Below, one piece after another: positions 31,341 through 42,419 of a DNA stretch of 64,000 nucleotides. The stretch lies in assembly GCF_008728515.1 (NCBI RefSeq), contig NC_044995.1, positions 41,393,576 to 41,457,575 on the forward strand. The letters run 5' to 3'. The stretch is from Papio anubis (taxonomy: Eukaryota; Chordata; Mammalia; Primates; Cercopithecidae). A program made the translations under genes and the position numbers. How positions within the stretch are numbered: position 1 is the stretch's first letter; each line of letters begins with the position of its first letter. The notes beneath the pieces were generated by a model, which searched no databases, had not been told where the DNA came from, and was given only the letters and a program-made list of their open reading frames with translations.

Positions 31341-32049
31341 TCGTTCCGAGTGTGGGGTCGGGTGACACAAACCCAGGGGAGGGGAAGGTGCAGCTCAGGG
31401 GTGGGGAGGAGAGACAAAACAGAAACAGAAGAGACAGAAGTGGAGACAGAGATGCAGGACGCAGAGAGAGAGACCCGGAGAGAGGGAATGATTTCCCTCC
31501 ACACACCCTGCGGACCCCACGCGGGGCTCCCAAAGGCCCCGGCCCCTCCTCCTCTTCTGTCCCCGCCCCATTTCGTTCCTGGGGCCAGTCGCTGGACCCG
31601 GTCCTGCCCCGCCGTGCCCTCCTTCGGTCTGTGCCTCAGTTGCACACGTAAAGTAGGTGGAAGAGCGGGAGGCAGAGGACCCGGAGAAGCCCCCAGGGCC
31701 AGCCAGTGCCCAACTCCGGGCTGCCAACTTCTGCCTCCAGGATATAAGGACATTAGAAAACCAGACCGGATGTGGCCTCGGAGCCTGTCACCCCCAGACT
31801 TCCCGCCCCCGCAGCCCACCCCGTCTGGCCAGAAAGGGAACTTCCATTTGCCCTCCGTGGCCCGGTACAAGGAGTGACACCGAGCCTCACCAAACGGCCA
31901 CCCCCAGAGGGCACGACTGGCCCCATTTCACAGGCCAGTAGACTGAGGCTGACAGAACTGAATACATATCCCCAGGATGAACACATGACCTGGATGGCAG
32001 GTCGCCCTCACTCCTCCAAAGCATGACCGCAGCTTCAGGTTTGCACAGG

Positions 32050-32240
32050 AAGTGGGAGGGATGCAACATTTATTAAACTTCTACTGCATGCCCTATCAGA
32101 GGTCTCCACGGCAACCCTCGCGGGCAGGGATGATTTTGATCGCTGCTATGTGACAGAAGAGGAAAGTGAGGCTGTAGAGAGTGAGCCACGAACCCCAGAC
32201 CTCGGCGCGCGCCAGGTGGCCAGGGGCGACTTGAACCCAC
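32050..32240 (+). mobile_element. MIR upstream of the PDE4A11 donor
   Basis: 'aacatttattaaacttctactgcatgccc' to 'gacagaagaggaaagtgaggctg'. Confidence 0.6.
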
Positions 32241-32745
32241 GGCCACCAGGGCTGCACTTACCCAGCCCCAGCCCACGCCTGGCGGCTCAAATCCTGGAAG
32301 CTGCGGAGAAGCCGAAGGCGCCTGCGGAAAGTTGGGGACGGGCTGGCGAAGAAGACCGGCGAGGAGGGCGGCGAACGCGGGCGGCGGGGCGCGCGCGGGG
32401 CCAGGGGCTCGGGCAGGAACGCTTCGTCCTCAGCCGCCACCGCCACCGGGAAGGCCACCAGCTGCAGCTCCGGGATGCGACCTAGGCCGCGTGGCCGTGC
32501 CATGGCCGCGGGGCGGCCCCGCCTCGGCGGGCGCTGGGGAGCTGCGCCGCCCACCCCCGCAAGGCCCACGCAGGCCGCCTGCCCAGCCCGGGGCCCGCGG
32601 GCCCTACCCCGCCCTATTGCCTCGGCCCTTCCGGCTTCGCGCTGGAGCCGCCCCCAAGGCGGGGCGGGTCTGGGGCGCCCGCACGGCTTTGGCGGGGACT
32701 CCTCCGCAGACCCCAAAGCCGCCCGCATGGGCTCTGATGTCCTCA
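32240..32745 (-). promoter_or_regulatory. PDE4A: CpG island of the PDE4A11 first exon
   Basis: CpG-dense sequence over the coding exon 32262-32503 and about 240 bp upstream of its ATG, with GC boxes (cgccccgcct). It ends abruptly at the decayed repeat starting about 32740. Confidence 0.65.
32262..32503 (-). CDS. PDE4A: PDE4A11-type first coding exon
   Basis: Eighty codons plus two bases, from ATG at 32503 (MARPRGLGRIPELQLVAFPV…) to GCTGG|gtaagtg. The GG joins the C of the common exon to make Gly before FEAEN. The sequence matches my memory of the human PDE4A11 leader with about two changes (LLRSFQDLS here). The segment is rich in Arg, Pro and Ser (APRAPRRPRSPPSSPVFF) and so offers basic and SH3-type contacts. 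The exon lies within a CpG-rich island. Directly upstream in the direction of transcription is the decayed minisatellite at 32740-33680. Confidence 0.95.
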
Positions 32746-33680
32746 CAATCGCCGGACGCGTCCCCACAAACACCAGGGACACCCCCAAATCTCTGGGGAC
32801 ACTCCTGCAAACTCCCCGTGGTGTTGACAGGACCCATAAGCCCCAGGAGCCACCCCACAGTCCCTCAGAATCCCAAGGAGCACCCTCACTGTCCCTGAGA
32901 CAACCCCACACAAGAAGTCCAGGGGTACCCCCCAAATCCCAAGGCTTCTCAGCACAACGTAGAGGTGTTCTGAGACACTCTCATAGACCCTGGGGCACTC
33001 TCATAGCTCCCCAGATGCCCCCATAATCCTAGCAGTGTCCTCACTGTTTCTGAGACATGCCACAAGCCCCAGGAGTGCCCCAAGAATCCCAGCGTGCACC
33101 CACAAATGCCAGGGATACCCCCAAATCTCTGGGGGCGCTCCCACAAACTCCCTGACAGTGGTACTCTGAGATCCCAGGGAAAACCCTTCAGATCCCAGAA
33201 CCCTCACCACAGTTCCTCAGATGTCCCAAAATTCCTCCAGAGCTCCCCATCATCCCCAACTCTCATCATCCCATCATGCATAGACCCTCCCCCGAGTACC
33301 CCCAGAATCCCCCACACCCACAGAGCCATTTTCATAGACCAAATATAGGTTCCCCCCAAATCCTAGAGTCCTCCACAGACCCCGGGAACACCTCCACAAT
33401 CCCTCAGATGTCCCTTAATCCCTGAATGGTTCTACAGCATTCCTGAGATGCCCCCACAAGTGCTGAGACCCCAAGACAACCTCGGGAATGCCTTCAGACT
33501 CAGGAAATGCCCTAGTAACCATGCAGATGCCAGCAAAATCTGGGGTGCCCCAATAGACCCCAGGGACACAACTAGATTCCTCTCCAGCTCCTAAGACAGT
33601 CTCACACCCTAGAACAGAATCCCAAGATGCACCCCACAGTCCTTGGGGACAACCTAGAATGCCACCCACAGGTCCTGAGA
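32740..33680 (+). repeat. Decayed 30-bp minisatellite upstream of PDE4A11
   Basis: Units such as 'cccagggacacccccaaatctctggggacactc' and 'ccccacaatccctgagatgcccc' recur about thirty times. A long copy is duplicated: 32770-32818 resembles 33102-33150 ('aatgccagggatacccccaaatctctgggg'). Confidence 0.7.
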
Positions 33681-33693
33681 TGTGTCTTACAAC

Positions 33694-33993
33694 TTTTTTT
33701 CCTTTTTTTTTTTTTTTTGAGACGGAGTCTCACTCTGTTGCCCAGGCTGGAGTGCAGTGGCACGATCTTGGCTTACTGCAACAAGTGATTCTCCTGCCTC
33801 AGCCTCTCGAGTAGCTGGGATTACAGGCGCCTGCCACTGTGCCTGGCTAATTTTTTTTTTTTTTTTTTTGGTATTTTTAGTACAGACAGGGTTTCACTAT
33901 CTTGGCCAGGCTGGTCTTGAACTCCTGATCTTGTGATCCACCCGCCTCAGCTTCCCAAATTGCTGGGATTACAGGCGTGAGCCACCTCTCCTG
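33694..33993 (-). mobile_element. Alu
   Basis: Flanked by 'gtgtcttacaact' on both sides. Confidence 0.93.
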
Positions 33994-34024
33994 GTGTCTT
34001 ACAACTCTTAAGACACCCCTAGAA

Positions 34025-34308
34025 GCCGGGCCTGGTGGCTCATGCCTGTAATCCCAGCACTTTGCGAGGTGAAGGCAGGAGGATCACTTGAGCCCAGGAG
34101 TTCGAGACCAGCCCGGGTGACATGGCAAGACCTCATCTCTACAAAAAAAATTACAAAAATTAGCCACGCATAGTGGGATGAGCCTGTGGTCCCAGCTACT
34201 TTGGAGGCTGAGGTGGGAAGATCACCTGAGCCAAGAGGTTGAGGTTGCAGTGAGTTACGATGGTGCCACTGCACCATCTTGAGATAGTGAGACCCTGCCT
34301 CAAGAAAG
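34025..34308 (+). mobile_element. Alu
   Basis: 'gccgggcctggtggctc' to 'gaccctgcctcaag'. Confidence 0.88.
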
Positions 34309-34320
34309 CAGCGCAATTTT

Positions 34321-34600
34321 CTTTTTTTTTTGAGACAATGTCACCCAGACTGGGAGTGCAGTGGCAGAGATCTTGGCTCACTGCAAACCCCTGCTCCCAG
34401 GTTCAGCGATTCTCATGCCTCAGCCTCCCAAGTAGCTGGGATTACAGCATGCAGGCCACAATGCCCAGCTAATTTTTTTAATTTTTATTTTTTGTATTTT
34501 TAGTAGAAATGGGGTTTCCCACCATGTTGGCAAGGTTGGTCTCTCAATTCCTGGCCTCAAGTGATTCACCCTGTGTGAGCCACCCCATGCCCCAGCAGTG
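34321..34600 (-). mobile_element. Alu
   Basis: T-run to 'gtgagccaccccatgccc'; shortened. Confidence 0.85.
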
Positions 34601-34819
34601 CATCTCTATTTTCGAGTCCACCTCTGTGAAATATCTTTTCTTCTCTAGTGTTGGCTCTGATGCCATGGGGGCCAGAGTGAGGAGGCCTGGGCTTGCGTGT
34701 GGCCTCTGGCACTTCTTAGCCATTTGATCTTGGGCTAGTCACTTCGTTTCATTGAGCCTCAGTTTTCCCAGTTGTAAAATGGGTGTAATACTACACTCAC
34801 CCCATGAATGGACACATAA

Positions 34820-34960
34820 AAGGCTCAGAAAAGTGTCTGAACATAGTAAGCACTCACTTAATATGAGCTACAGTTATTATCATTATTTGACAAATATTTA
34901 CTGAGGGTTTATAATATGCAAGTCACTATACTAGCCAGAGGATATAGACGATGATGATAA
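34820..34960 (+). mobile_element. MIR-like fragment
   Basis: 'atatttactgagggtttataatatgcaagtcactatactagc' resembles the MIR 5' half. Confidence 0.5.
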
Positions 34961-35055
34961 TGACCATGATGGTGATAATAGCAACTAATCCTTTAGAAAG
35001 CTTCCTGCGCATCTCTCTATATCCTGCTATGATCTCTCTGTCTCTCCTCTCTCTC

Positions 35056-35656
35056 TTTTGAGATAGGATCTCACTCTGTCATCCAGACTGGAGTGCAGTG
35101 GCGTGATCATAGCTCACTGCAGTCTCAACTTCCTGGGGTCAAGTGATCTTTCAACCTCAGCTTCCCAAGTAGCTCAGTAGCTGAGTAGCATGTGTGCCAC
35201 CACATCCAGCTAATTTTTTTTTTTTTTTGAGATGGAGTTTCGCTCTTTTTGCCCAGGCTGGAGTGCAATGGCGCGATCTCGGCTCACCACCTCCGCCTCC
35301 CAGGTTCAAGGAATTCTCCTGCCTCAGCCTCCCAAGTAGCTGGGATTACAGGCATGCGCCACCATGCCTGGCCAATTTTGTATTTTTTAGTAGAGACAGG
35401 GTTTCTCCGTGTTGGTCAGGCTGGTTTTGAACTCCCGACCTCAGGTGATCCGCCTGCCTCGACCTCACAAAATTGCTGGGATTACAGGTGTGAGCCACCG
35501 CGCCCGGCCATGCCTGGTTAATTTTTTGTATTTTTTCTAGAGATGGGGTTTTCCCATGTTGCCCAGGCTGGTCTTGAGCTCCTGGACTCAGGTGATCTGC
35601 CTGCCTTGGCCTCCCAAAGTGCTGGGATTACAGACATGAGCCACCACACCTGGTCT
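35056..35656 (-). mobile_element. Older Alu with nested Alu (35213-35508)
   Basis: Outer pieces 35056-35212 and 35512-35656; inner copy ends 'gagccaccgcgcccggcc'. Confidence 0.88.
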
Positions 35657-35719
35657 TATGATCTCATTTAATCCTCACAAAATACCCACCAGATACCTAA
35701 CAGGTGATATTCTTTTTTG

Positions 35720-35837
35720 TTTCTTTTTTTTTCAGTGATATGATATTGGCTCACTGCAACCTCCACCTCCCAGGCTCAAACGATCCACCCCCTCTCAGCC
35801 TCCCAAACTGTGTTGGGCATGAGCCACTATGCCGGTC
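35720..35837 (-). mobile_element. Alu fragment
   Basis: Short diverged piece with 'gatattggctcactgcaacc'. Confidence 0.7.
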
Positions 35838-35924
35838 CCAGAAATGCATTTTTGTTCACTGACCAGTTAAGGTTTCAGTGCACTTAGCTTCCCTGAATTG
35901 TTTTGCCAATTCATCAGATCAGCC

Positions 35925-36095
35925 TTTGGGAATACAGTTCTTACTAGGCCCATTTCAGAGACGGGGAAGCCGAGGCCCAGAAGACTTGGCCAGGGTCTCC
36001 CAATCTAGAAAGATCAGAGCTGGCTTATGGACCCAGATGTCTGGCCTCAGAGACAGGAATTTTAGCCATGAGGCTACACAAGCCCTTTATGGATG
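35925..36095 (+). mobile_element. MIR fragment
   Basis: 'cccatttcagagacggggaagccgaggccc' and 'agatcagagctggcttatggacccagatgtctgg'. Confidence 0.6.
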
Positions 36096-36164
36096 AGTTT
36101 CCTTCCAGCTCAATGTTGCTTGTCCTGTCCTAGGAAGCCAGATGTAAACTGAGGCCTAAAGCCA

Positions 36165-36765
36165 ACCTTGATCATGGCCTCATGGTCTATGAGTCCTTAC
36201 ATGAGCTTCCTGTCACCTCACTCCCTCCTTTTCTTCCACTCCCTCCTCGCTCACTCTGCCTCAGACACACTTGCCTCCAACATATCAGACACACTCCCAC
36301 CACAGGACCTCTGCACTGGCTATTCCCTCTGGTTGGCACCCTCTTCCATCAGATACCCAGGTAGCAACCTCCCTCAGTTTTTTTTTTTTTTTTTTTGAGA
36401 TGGAATCTTGCTCTGTCACCCAGGCTGGAGTGCAATGGCATGGTCTTGGCTCACTGCAACCTCCACTTCCTGGGTTCAAGCAGTTCTCCTCCCTCACCCT
36501 CCGAGTAGCTGGGATTACAGGCGCCCGCCACCGCGCCTGGCTAATTTTTGTATTTTTAGTAGAGATGGGGTTTCACCATCCTGGCCAGACTGGTGTTGAA
36601 CTCATGACCTCATGATCCACACACCTCGGCTTCCCAAAGTGCTGGGATTACAGGCGTGAACCACTGCGCCCGGCCCTTACCTCCCTCATTTTATTTGGGT
36701 CTCTGTTCAAATGTCACCTCCTCAGAGAGGCCTTCCCTGACCTAAGGATCCCTCTTTTTTCCATA
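36165..36765 (+). mobile_element. L2 fossil split by an Alu
   Basis: 'ccacaggacctctgcactggctattccctc' and 'gggtctctgttcaaatgtcacctcctcagagaggccttccctgacc' flank an Alu (36378-36676) with duplicated 'acctccctca'. Confidence 0.8.
36378..36676 (-). mobile_element. Alu
   Basis: Inserted in the L2 fossil. Confidence 0.93.
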
Positions 36766-36817
36766 TCTTGTGTGTGACCATCTTGAATTATCATACAGCT
36801 TTACTTGCTATTTCTTC

Positions 36818-37105
36818 TTTTTCCTTTTTGAGACGGAGTCTGGCTCTGTCGCCCAGGCTAGAGTGAAGTGGCACAATCTCGGCTCACTGCAATCTCTGCC
36901 TCCTGGGTTCATGCAATCCTCCCACCTCAGCCTCCCAAGTAGCTGGGATTGCAGGCATGCACCCAGCTAATTTTTGTATTTTTAGTAGAGACAGGTTTTT
37001 GCCATGTTTTGGCCAGGCTGGTCTCGAACTCCTGGCCTCAAGTGATCCAACTGCCTCGGCCTCCCAAAGTGCTGGGATTACAGGCCTGAGTCACTGTGCC
37101 CGGCC
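36818..37105 (-). mobile_element. Alu
   Basis: 'gagacggagtctggctctg' to 'gagtcactgtgcccggcc'. Confidence 0.9.
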
Positions 37106-37174
37106 CTTTACTTACTATTTTTGCTTCACCCTGTAGTCTGACAATTTCAGGACAGCAGGGATTGTGTCTATGGC

Positions 37175-37410
37175 AAAGGTGTCCAATCTTTTGGCATCCC
37201 TGGGCCATACTGAAAGAAGAAGAATTGTCTTGGGCCACGCATAAATACACTAACACTAACAATAGCTAATGAGCAAAACAAAAACAAAAAAACAAACAAA
37301 CAAAAAAAACAAAAAAAATGAACAAAATAATCTCATTGTTTTAAGAAAGTTTACGAATTTGTGTTGGGCCGAATTCAAAGCCATCCTGGGCCACAGGCTG
37401 GACAAACTTG
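37175..37410. mobile_element. Non-autonomous hAT-type element with target-site duplication
   Basis: Ends are imperfect inverted repeats ('aaggtgtccaatctttt' against the reverse of 'gctggacaaacttg'), flanked by 'gtctatggca' and 'gtctatagca'. The body ('gaattgtcttgggccac', 'gaatttgtgttgggcc') is a known MER-type repeat whose family name I do not assign. An A-rich stretch at 37275-37325 is expanded. Confidence 0.65.
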
Positions 37411-37546
37411 GTCTATAGCATTCTCAGCCACAGTTCTAAAGGCGCTCAGCGTTTGTGGAATGAACGAATCTGCTAGAAATGAGGAGACTGAGGCTCTGAC
37501 AGGTGAAGGTCACACAGCGAGTACAGGACAAAAGCTGGATTTACTT

Positions 37547-37674
37547 ATTTTATTTTGTTCTTTTTGTAGAGACAGGGTCTCACTATGTTGCCCAGGCTGG
37601 TCTCAAACTCCCAGCCTCAGGCAATCCTCCCGCTTCAGCCTCCCAAAGTGCTGGGTGTGAGCCACCTCGCCTGG
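37547..37674 (-). mobile_element. Alu piece
   Basis: 'tttgtagagacagggtctcac' to 'gagccacctcgcctggcc'. Confidence 0.8.
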
Positions 37675-37722
37675 CCAAAAGCAGATTTGAACTCTTTTCT
37701 TTCCTTCTCTTCCTTTCTTCCT

Positions 37723-38043
37723 TCTTTCCTTTTTTTTTTTTTTTTTTTTTTTGACAGGGTCTCACTCTCTCGCCCAGACTGGAGTGCAGTGGCCCGATCT
37801 CAGCTCACCGCAACCTCTGCCTTCCAGGCTCAACCGATTGGATTCTCCTGCCTCAGCCTCCTGAGTAGCTAGGATTACAGCTACTCGGTGTGCGCCACTA
37901 CCACCTGGCTAATTTTTGTATTTTTAGTAGAGACAGGGTTTCACCATGTTGGTCAGGCTGGTCTCAATCTCCTGACCTCAAATAATCCACCCGCCTCAGT
38001 CTCCCAAAGTGCTGGGATTACAGGTGTGAGCCACCGCATCCAG
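37723..38043 (-). mobile_element. Alu
   Basis: Flanked by 'agatttgaactcttt' on both sides; has an internal duplicated 'ggattctcc'/'attacagctactcgg' irregularity. Confidence 0.9.
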
Positions 38044-38369
38044 TCAGATTTGAACTCTTTCATACTCCACAATGAAAAGAATGGGCTCAGATGTCCCCAC
38101 AATTCTGTTCTCACCCTGCCAGACTGTGGCTCTCCCAGGTCCAAAGCCCCAGTTTTCCTAAAGTCATAAGAGCCTGCAGTCAATCTGTTACCACTGAAAT
38201 ATGGGGCACCCTCCCCGCCAGCCGGGCTTGCGGTTTGGGGGACGCCCCCTTTCTCTCTGCTGATGTCATTTGAGGAAGTACTTTCTCAGAACACCAGCTC
38301 CTGGCTGCCCAGCGCCTACGTCAAACATATCAGCCTCACCACAGCCCTGGGGGTGGACAGTTCTTATTT

Positions 38370-38465
38370 TTCAGCCCCGTTTGACTGATGAGGAAACTGA
38401 GGCTCAGAAAGGCACAATCACTGGCCCCAAGTCACACAGCGAGTCAGCAGGCAGGGCTGCCATGT
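38370..38465 (+). mobile_element. MIR fragment
   Basis: 'tgaggaaactgaggctcagaaaggcacaatcactggccccaagtcacacagc'. Confidence 0.7.
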
Positions 38466-38500
38466 GAATGTTACTCAGAGGTCTGGAGTGGATGAGATCT

Positions 38501-38830
38501 GTTTTTTTTTGTTTTGTTTTTTTTGTTTTGCTTTTTTTTTTTTTTTTGAGACGGAGTCCCGCTCTGTTGCCAGGCTGGAGTGCAGTGGTGCCATCTCGGC
38601 TCACTGCAACCTCCGCCTCCCGGGTTCAAGCGATTCTCCTGCCTCAGCCTCCCAAGTAGCTAGGATTACAGACGCGTGCTACCACACCCGGCTAATTTTT
38701 GTATTTGTAGTAGAAACGGGGTTTCACCATGTTGGCCAGGATGATCTTGAACTCCTGACCTCGTTCGTGATCCGCCCGCCTCGGTCTCCCAAAGTGCTGA
38801 GATTACAGGCGTGAGCCACCGCGCCCGGCC
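38501..38830 (-). mobile_element. Alu
   Basis: Flanked by 'gagatctg'; T-rich tail with TTTTG repeats. Confidence 0.92.
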
Positions 38831-38929
38831 GAGATCTGGTTTTTAACTCCCATTCTCACCTTCCTCGCTGTGTGACCTTGGGTAAGTCCCATGGTCTCTT
38901 TTTCCCGGGCAGAAGTGCAGAGCCAAGGA

Positions 38930-39450
38930 TGCTGGAGTTCATCAGCCTGCCGGGCAAGCGAGCGGAGGCGGGACGGGAACTCCACTGCTGCAACTTTTCG
39001 GCCAGGTTCCTCCCTGTCCTCCAGGCGGCAGTCCCCGCGGCATGTGGCAGGGGCTGGCGCATGGGGAAAGCGGCCTGGTCCCAAGCCCGGGAGGGCGAGG
39101 ACCCCACACGCAGCCTGCGGTCAGCCGGCCTGGCGCCCGCTCTCCAGGACGCTCAATAAGCATGAAATAATAATACTGGGCGCCGCGATGGTGATGGCGA
39201 CTTTGCTTTGCTCCGGGACTGGCGGCGTCCCTGGGGCAGGTCCGCGCTCGGAGCGCACACCGAGGCTGTGCCTTCCTCGTCGTCCGGCAGAGGGCGCGCG
39301 GGGAGACCCGCTCTCAACCCACATCCAGGGACTTGGGAGCGCCAGGGACAGGGGGAGGCGAGGACCCAAGTGGAGACAGAGACCAGACGGAGACCCCAGC
39401 TCGGCTGCCTCCACTTGCTCCTGGGGCCGCGCTGTGCCCCCACCTTGATG
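38930..39450. promoter_or_regulatory. CpG-rich block without a recognised exon
   Basis: Many CpGs and GC-rich sequence inside the first intron of PDE4A4. I recognise no coding exon on either strand. It may be an enhancer or an unannotated promoter. Confidence 0.4.
39284..39297 (+). promoter_or_regulatory. CTCF-like site between the PDE4A4 and PDE4A11 first exons
   Basis: CCGGCAGAGGGCGC fits the CTCF core consensus CCRSYAGRKGGCRS at every position if R is allowed at the third base. It lies in a CpG-rich block at 38930-39450. Confidence 0.5.
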
Positions 39451-40119
39451 GGGAGCATTTTAGGGCCCAGGGAGGGGGGACGCGGGGTCTGTATGTTGGC
39501 CCCGTCCCCAGTTCAGACAGCTTCCCACCTCCCCCCCACCAAAGTCCTCCTCTTCCTCCCTCTCCATCTGCCTCTTGACAGATTGTGGCTGTGCCGTGAC
39601 TCAGCCGTCTCATACATCCTCAGGGGAGGTTTGGATGACATCTCGGGTTGCCGGGGGCAGTGCCCTCTCTCTGGGGATTCCTTTGACCCAAATGGGGGAG
39701 CTCACTGGACTCTTCTTGTGGTAGCTGGATGAACTCCAATATGGGGAGCACCGAATCCTGTGTGTGCCCTGCTAAAATCCCCTTTTTGAAGAAATGTCCG
39801 TTCTAAGCATTGAGGTTGCCATCAGAGATATTTCTCCTTCTCCCTGGGGAGGGGGAAGGACGCTGGCACCGATGCCAGCTACAGCCCACCCATCAGTCCC
39901 AGCTTTGGACCTCAGCACAGACACTGAAGGGTGCACAGGCCCACAGTGAAACAGAAACCGGAGTCTACATGGGGATGTGGTTAAGGTTCCTGTTTTTTCT
40001 ACTCACCCTGGAGAAATGGGATCCACTCAGGTCCCCCCTCCTTAGTCCAGGTCCCTGAATGGAAATCTACTCATTATGTTAAGTCCTTTACACACATCCC
40101 CAAGTTCACAGAACCCTCA

Positions 40120-40290
40120 AACTGACCCCCACACGGCAATGCCAACAACAGCCCCACTTTACAGACTGGAAAATTGAGGCTCAGAGAGGGCAAGACACTT
40201 ATACAAAGATGCACAGGAATTGGGCAGACGTGCATTGCAATTCCAGCTCCCCCATCTCCCGGTTGTGTGAGCTTGGGTGAGAAAGAGAAA
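40120..40290 (+). mobile_element. MIR fragment
   Basis: 'ccccactttacagactggaaaattgaggctcagagagggc', ending at the Alu at 40297. Confidence 0.7.
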
Positions 40291-40296
40291 GGGTTT

Positions 40297-40606
40297 AGCT
40301 GGGCGCAGTGGCTCATGCCTGTAATCCCAGCACTTTGGGAGGCAAAGGTGGGCAGATCACCTGAGGTCAGGAGTTTGAGACCAGCCTAGCCAACATGGTG
40401 AAACCTCATCTCTACTAAAAATACAAAAATTAGTCGGGTGTGGTGGCGGGTTCCTGTAATCCCAGCTACTCAGGAGGCTGAGGCAGGAGAATCGCTTGAA
40501 TCCGGGAGGCAGAGGTTGCAGTGAGCCGAGATCACGCCACTGCACTCCAGCCTGGGTGACAGAGCAAGACTCCATGAAAAAAAAAAAAAAAAAAAGAGAG
40601 AGAGAG
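40297..40606 (+). mobile_element. Alu
   Basis: 'agctgggcgcagtggctc' to an A tail with (GA)n. Confidence 0.92.
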
Positions 40607-41264
40607 AGAGAAAGCGTTTTGTTTCTAGGCCCTAGTTTCCCCATATGCCAGCAGGAATACCCTGCTGGAATACCCTGGCACTGGGGATGAGGATGCATGG
40701 AAAAGTCCCTGGCATGGAGCCCGAGGGTGACCCACTGCAAGATGGATACCCACCAAAATGATGATTATTACCGCTCAGCCACTGTCCCCTAAGACTCAGC
40801 ACCCCAGAGACCAGGCTAGGAGGAGTCTCTAGAGCCTTGTAAATAAATGGGGCCCGGATCCTACTGCATTTCACCCACCCATTGGTGTCTTAGGACAGTG
40901 ACGTGTGACAGTTTGGCCCCTTGCCCCCGGTTTTAGCATTTTCTGTTGATTCCAGCTTTCTCTTCCTTCAGCCTCTCTCCAGTTCCCTTTGGGAAATATT
41001 AGCCCATATGTACTGGACCCATGACACTTGCTTCCTGGTGGGTACAGGGGTGCAGGGAGACTGGGGCTTGGGGGTGACCAGAACAGAGGTGGGGGTGGCC
41101 TGGAGGGCTGCAATGACTGCTGAAGACCCCCAAAGAGACTTAGGAAGAGTAGGGCTACATCTTAGAGGGGCCTCACTCAGGAACTCCAGGGATAAGAAGC
41201 CTGAATCTGACCGTCTTGGTGATATCCCCAGCAATGGGGCATCCAGGTAGAGCACACGAGCAAA

Positions 41265-41900
41265 GCTGTCAGTTGCACACATCGCTGGAGCACATGCAAT
41301 CAGACCCTGGAGCACCATCAGAGCAGGAACAATAACTAAGAACACCAGGTGGTTAGAGGACACCAATTCTTCGGATACACCAGGCAGAGGGAACACAGGC
41401 CACATGTCAGAGCACCGACGCTCAGACGTGAGCACCTGGCGAAGACTAACACACAGCCACGGTGTTTCAATCACAGTGTCCAAGCAGCACAGACTGTTCC
41501 ACGAACTCAATCACATTGTTTTCCAAGTGTAAACACCCCAGTGCCACAATCACTGCATGCCAGAAATGACACTGTCACAATCATTGTCCCTAGACCACCG
41601 ACACCACTGCACAATCACTGTCCTAGGAGCAGAAACAGTCACTCTGTCCCAATCACTGCATCCCATGAGGCCACACAGTCACCCTGTGACACTCACAGCA
41701 TTCCTGAAGCATACATAGTCACTGTCACAAACCGTGTCCCAGAAACACACAGTCACACTACCCGGGAAATACACAGTCATACTGTCTCAATTACACTATC
41801 CCTGGAGAACACATAGTCATTGTGTCACCATCACAAGACCCCAGAAGCTCACGCAGAGCCCACAACTGAGGCAGCCACAGCTGGTCATACCCGGACAGCT
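41265..41900 (+). repeat. Decayed 'cacagtcactgtcacaatcac' repeat
   Basis: About twenty degenerate copies of a roughly 30-bp unit containing 'cacagtcac', 'tgtcacaatcactg' and 'cccagaaacacac'. It lies in the PDE4A4 intron about 0.8 kb downstream of the first exon. Confidence 0.65.
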
Positions 41901-42419
41901 GGAGCAAACGCAGGTCAGTCGGAGGATACCGTCGGAGAAGACCAAGCTCAACACACACACCCTCACTATGCTGTCACCTCTGCAGTCGGGGACTCCTTCC
42001 CTCTGTGCTGGGACTGTGCCCCCTCTCCACTGTTTCCTGCCTCTGAACAGCTACTGAACCCTAACACTCTTGCCCTGAGAGGGAAACTCCAACCTAACAC
42101 AAGGCTCCCAAAACAGTGCTCCCCCAAGAGGCACCCTCTGGATTTCCGACCCCAGCTGCTGCAGGAAGAGTCCACTAACATCCCCGCAATAGAGTCCTCC
42201 ACCCCATAGAACCCTGAGAGCACCCGACCCTGAACTAAAGATCCTGGTCCTAGCAGGCACCCGCTTACAGAGTGCCCCAACGGTACCCCAAACACTGCGA
42301 ATCTAGCCCTCAGAATAGTGCCCCCAGGAAGGTCCCTCCAAGTGGTTCCCAGCCTAGCCGCTGTCCTGCACTGTCACTAAGAATACAGACCCCTAAAGGT
42401 GCAGCCCTCTTCCCCAAAC

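Noticed and set aside
30692..31870. 392-codon minus-strand open frame
   Set aside because: Only its 30783-30919 part is the PDE4A10 leader; upstream codons are CpG-island read-through and the end runs past the splice donor.
41265..41900. CRISPR-like or other regular spaced array
   Set aside because: Units vary in both sequence and spacing and the DNA is primate; it is a decayed minisatellite.
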